Assembly (NCBI GenBank): GCA_937880065.1
Contig: CALFMA010000217.1
Span: 1-5,333, forward strand
DNA length: 5,333 nt
Direction: 5' to 3'
From: an uncultured Ruminococcus sp.
GTDB taxonomy: Bacteria > Bacillota_A > Clostridia > Oscillospirales > Ruminococcaceae
The position numbers and the translations under genes are program-made. The notes under the pieces are model-generated. The model saw only the letters and a program-made list of their open reading frames with translations. It made no database searches and was not told where the DNA came from. Shown piece after piece: positions 3,717 through 5,333 of this stretch (the stretch's first letter is position 1; the number at the start of each line of letters is the position of its first letter).

Positions 3717-5333
3717 TCACCTGAGATACCAGATATTGTCTGCGTATTCTGTAACTGCACGGTCAGCAGAGAAAATTCCTGCACCTGCAATATTGTTAAG
3801 GGACATCTTAGCCCACTTCATTCTGTCATTGTAGCACTCTGTAATATATGCCTGTGCCTTGCGGTAGCTGTCGAAATCAGCAAGAACCATATACGGGTCA
3901 CGATTCTTGAGAGAATCAGCCACATCATTGAATGTACAGCCGTTAATTCCGTTGTACATACGGAGAATAGCCTCCTTGATTCTTCCGTCATTGTTGAAAT
4001 AATCGTTGGAATTATATCCTCTTGCCTTGAGAGCGTTAACTTCGGGAGTTGTCATACCGAAAATTACGATATTGTCATCTCCTGCGGCTTCCTTGATTTC
4101 AATATTTGCACCGTCAAGAGTTCCGAGAGTTACAGCACCATTGAGCATAAACTTCATATTTCCTGTACCGGAAGCCTCTGTTCCTGCGAGGGAAATCTGC
4201 TCTGAAATATCAGATGCAGGCATAAGTCTTTCGGAAAGCGTTACACAGTAATTTTCAAGAAATACAACCTGTAATTTCTGTGAAATCTTGGGATTCTTTC
4301 TGATTTCCTCTGAAATTGCCCATATCATCTTGATAATCTGCTTTGCAAGATAGTATCCCGGAGCAGCCTTTGCAGCGAAAATATAAGTCTTGGGAGTGAA
4401 TGGAGCGTCGGGATTTGCAAGAAGATATGCATAATCAGCAAGAATATTCATCACATTGAGGTGCTGACGCTTGTATTCGTGCAGACGCTTTACCTGTACA
4501 TCAAAAATACGCTCTGTATCGAGAACAATTCCGCTTGCGGATTTAACGTACTTAGCGAACTTCTTCTTGTTCTCCTGCTTGATTTCAAGGAGCTTTTTGA
4601 GAACAGTTTCGTCATTTTCAAATGCTCTTAACTTTTCAAGCTCTGAGCCGTCTTTCATAAACTTGTCGCCGATTGTTTCGGAGAGAAGCTTTGTAAGTCC
4701 GGGGTTTGACTGCATAAGCCATCTTCTGTATGCAATACCGTTTGTTACATTCTTGAACTTTTCGGGAGATACCTGATATTCCTCGTGGAATACGGATTCC
4801 TTGATAATCTCGGAATGAAGCTTTGATACGCCGTTTACGCTGTGAGAAGCCGCAACGCAAAGAGTTGCCATATGAATCATATTGTCCTTGATGATTGACA
4901 TACGAGTTGTCTTTGCACTGTCGCCGCCGTTTTTCTCCATAAGTGACTGGCAGTAACGGTTGTTGATTTCAACAATAATTGAGAAAATTCTCGGAATTAC
5001 GTGCTTTACAAGGTTTACATCCCACTTTTCAAGAGCCTCTGCCATAACAGTATGGTTTGTATAAGCAAATGTCTTTGTAACAATATTCCATGCCTTATCC
5101 CAGCCATATCCGCAATCGTCGAGAAGAACACGCATAAGCTCGGGAATTGCAAGTGTGGGGTGTGTATCATTCACGTGAATTGCAACCTTTTCAGCAAGAT
5201 TTTCAAGTGTGCCGTATACCATCATATGGCTGTTTACAATATCGCCGATAGACGCTGCACAGAGGAAATACTGCTGTCTTAAACGGAGACTCTTCCCCTC
5301 GGCGTGGTTGTCGTTGGGGTAGAGGATTTTTGA
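3717..5333 (-). CDS. glgP: Glycogen/starch/alpha-glucan phosphorylase (GT35), C-terminal part
   Basis: The enzyme removes glucose 1-phosphate from the non-reducing ends of glycogen or maltodextrin using phosphate and pyridoxal phosphate. The frame stays open to the window edge, giving 538 residues, about the last two thirds of a roughly 800-residue protein. The reading past the internal Met pair (residues 37-38) is clearly phosphorylase (ILYPND at 3-8, LRLRQQYFLCAASIGDIV at 16-33), so the true start lies beyond 5333. Other motifs are NDTHP (55-59), YTNHTV (91-96), TNGIAYRRWL (197-206), RLHEYKRQHLN (283-293), ENYCVTLSERLMPASDISEQ (360-379) and EASGTGNMKFMLNG (386-399). Lys394 (codon 4152-4154) should bind pyridoxal phosphate. 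The C-terminus is complete and ends normally (YADNIWYLR). It is cytoplasmic. It lies upstream of, and in the same direction as, the GH13 enzyme, which fits shared glycogen breakdown, although a hairpin and the four-helix unit intervene. Confidence 0.96.
   Translation of the reverse strand, partial: SKILYPNDNHAEGKSLRLRQQYFLCAASIGDIVNSHMMVYGTLENLAEKVAIHVNDTHPTLAIPELMRVLLDDCGYGWDKAWNIVTKTFAYTNHTVMAEALEKWDVNLVKHVIPRIFSIIVEINNRYCQSLMEKNGGDSAKTTRMSIIKDNMIHMATLCVAASHSVNGVSKLHSEIIKESVFHEEYQVSPEKFKNVTNGIAYRRWLMQSNPGLTKLLSETIGDKFMKDGSELEKLRAFENDETVLKKLLEIKQENKKKFAKYVKSASGIVLDTERIFDVQVKRLHEYKRQHLNVMNILADYAYLLANPDAPFTPKTYIFAAKAAPGYYLAKQIIKMIWAISEEIRKNPKISQKLQVVFLENYCVTLSERLMPASDISEQISLAGTEASGTGNMKFMLNGAVTLGTLDGANIEIKEAAGDDNIVIFGMTTPEVNALKARGYNSNDYFNNDGRIKEAILRMYNGINGCTFNDVADSLKNRDPYMVLADFDSYRKAQAYITECYNDRMKWAKMSLNNIAGAGIFSADRAVTEYADNIWYLR

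Noticed and set aside
4006..4776. Open frames on the + strand inside the phosphorylase gene
   Set aside because: They are antisense to a strongly conserved gene, lack ribosome sites and resemble no known family.
5223..5225. An internal ATG as the start of the phosphorylase gene
   Set aside because: The frame continues without a stop to the window edge and encodes conserved phosphorylase sequence beyond this Met, so the gene is simply cut by the window.

Overview
The window looks like chromosomal DNA of an anaerobic gut or rumen Firmicute, most likely a Ruminococcus-like Oscillospiraceae member. The reasons are the AT-leaning base composition, strong AGGAGG-type ribosome binding sites, hairpin-plus-T-run terminators, a cytoplasmic GH13 enzyme paired with a glycogen phosphorylase, and many short dispersed repeats between genes. 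The genus is an inference from style, not a database match.

Layout, left to right. Positions 1-110 hold a 7-nt tandem repeat, an intrinsic terminator for a gene outside the window, and a 37-nt imperfect palindrome. A promoter (125-153) then drives a DUF2461-family gene on the + strand (188-928), which ends in a heptad-repeat fragment and a strong terminator (955-986). The 335-nt gap from 929 to 1263 separates convergent genes and is not empty. It holds a half-copy of the first palindrome and, on the - strand, what looks like a complete small-RNA unit: direct repeats with an 11-nt period, a -10 box, a C-rich stretch of about 90 nt and a hairpin-T9 terminator. Next, on the - strand, come a GH13 alpha-glucan hydrolase (1264-3150, GTG start), a small four-helix-bundle (S23/IVS-type) gene (3217-3576) enclosed by two inverted arrays of 7-nt repeats, a 14-bp terminator hairpin (3667-3704), and the C-terminal two thirds of glycogen phosphorylase (3717 to the window end; its start lies beyond 5333).

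The phosphorylase and the GH13 enzyme make sense together. Phosphorylase removes glucose 1-phosphate from the ends of intracellular glycogen or maltodextrin, and the GH13 enzyme, which has no signal peptide, cuts internal or short alpha-glucan bonds. The four-helix-bundle unit sits between them and looks like an insertion. Its arms can pair into a long stem with the gene in the loop, as in the intervening sequences of 23S rRNA where this protein family was first seen.

The two most interesting signals are the candidate regulated C-rich small RNA at 1070-1162 and the heptad-bounded four-helix-bundle unit at 3176-3657. A third is that both flanks of the DUF2461 gene repeat the same order: heptad repeat, look-alike terminator, ATACCAAT element.
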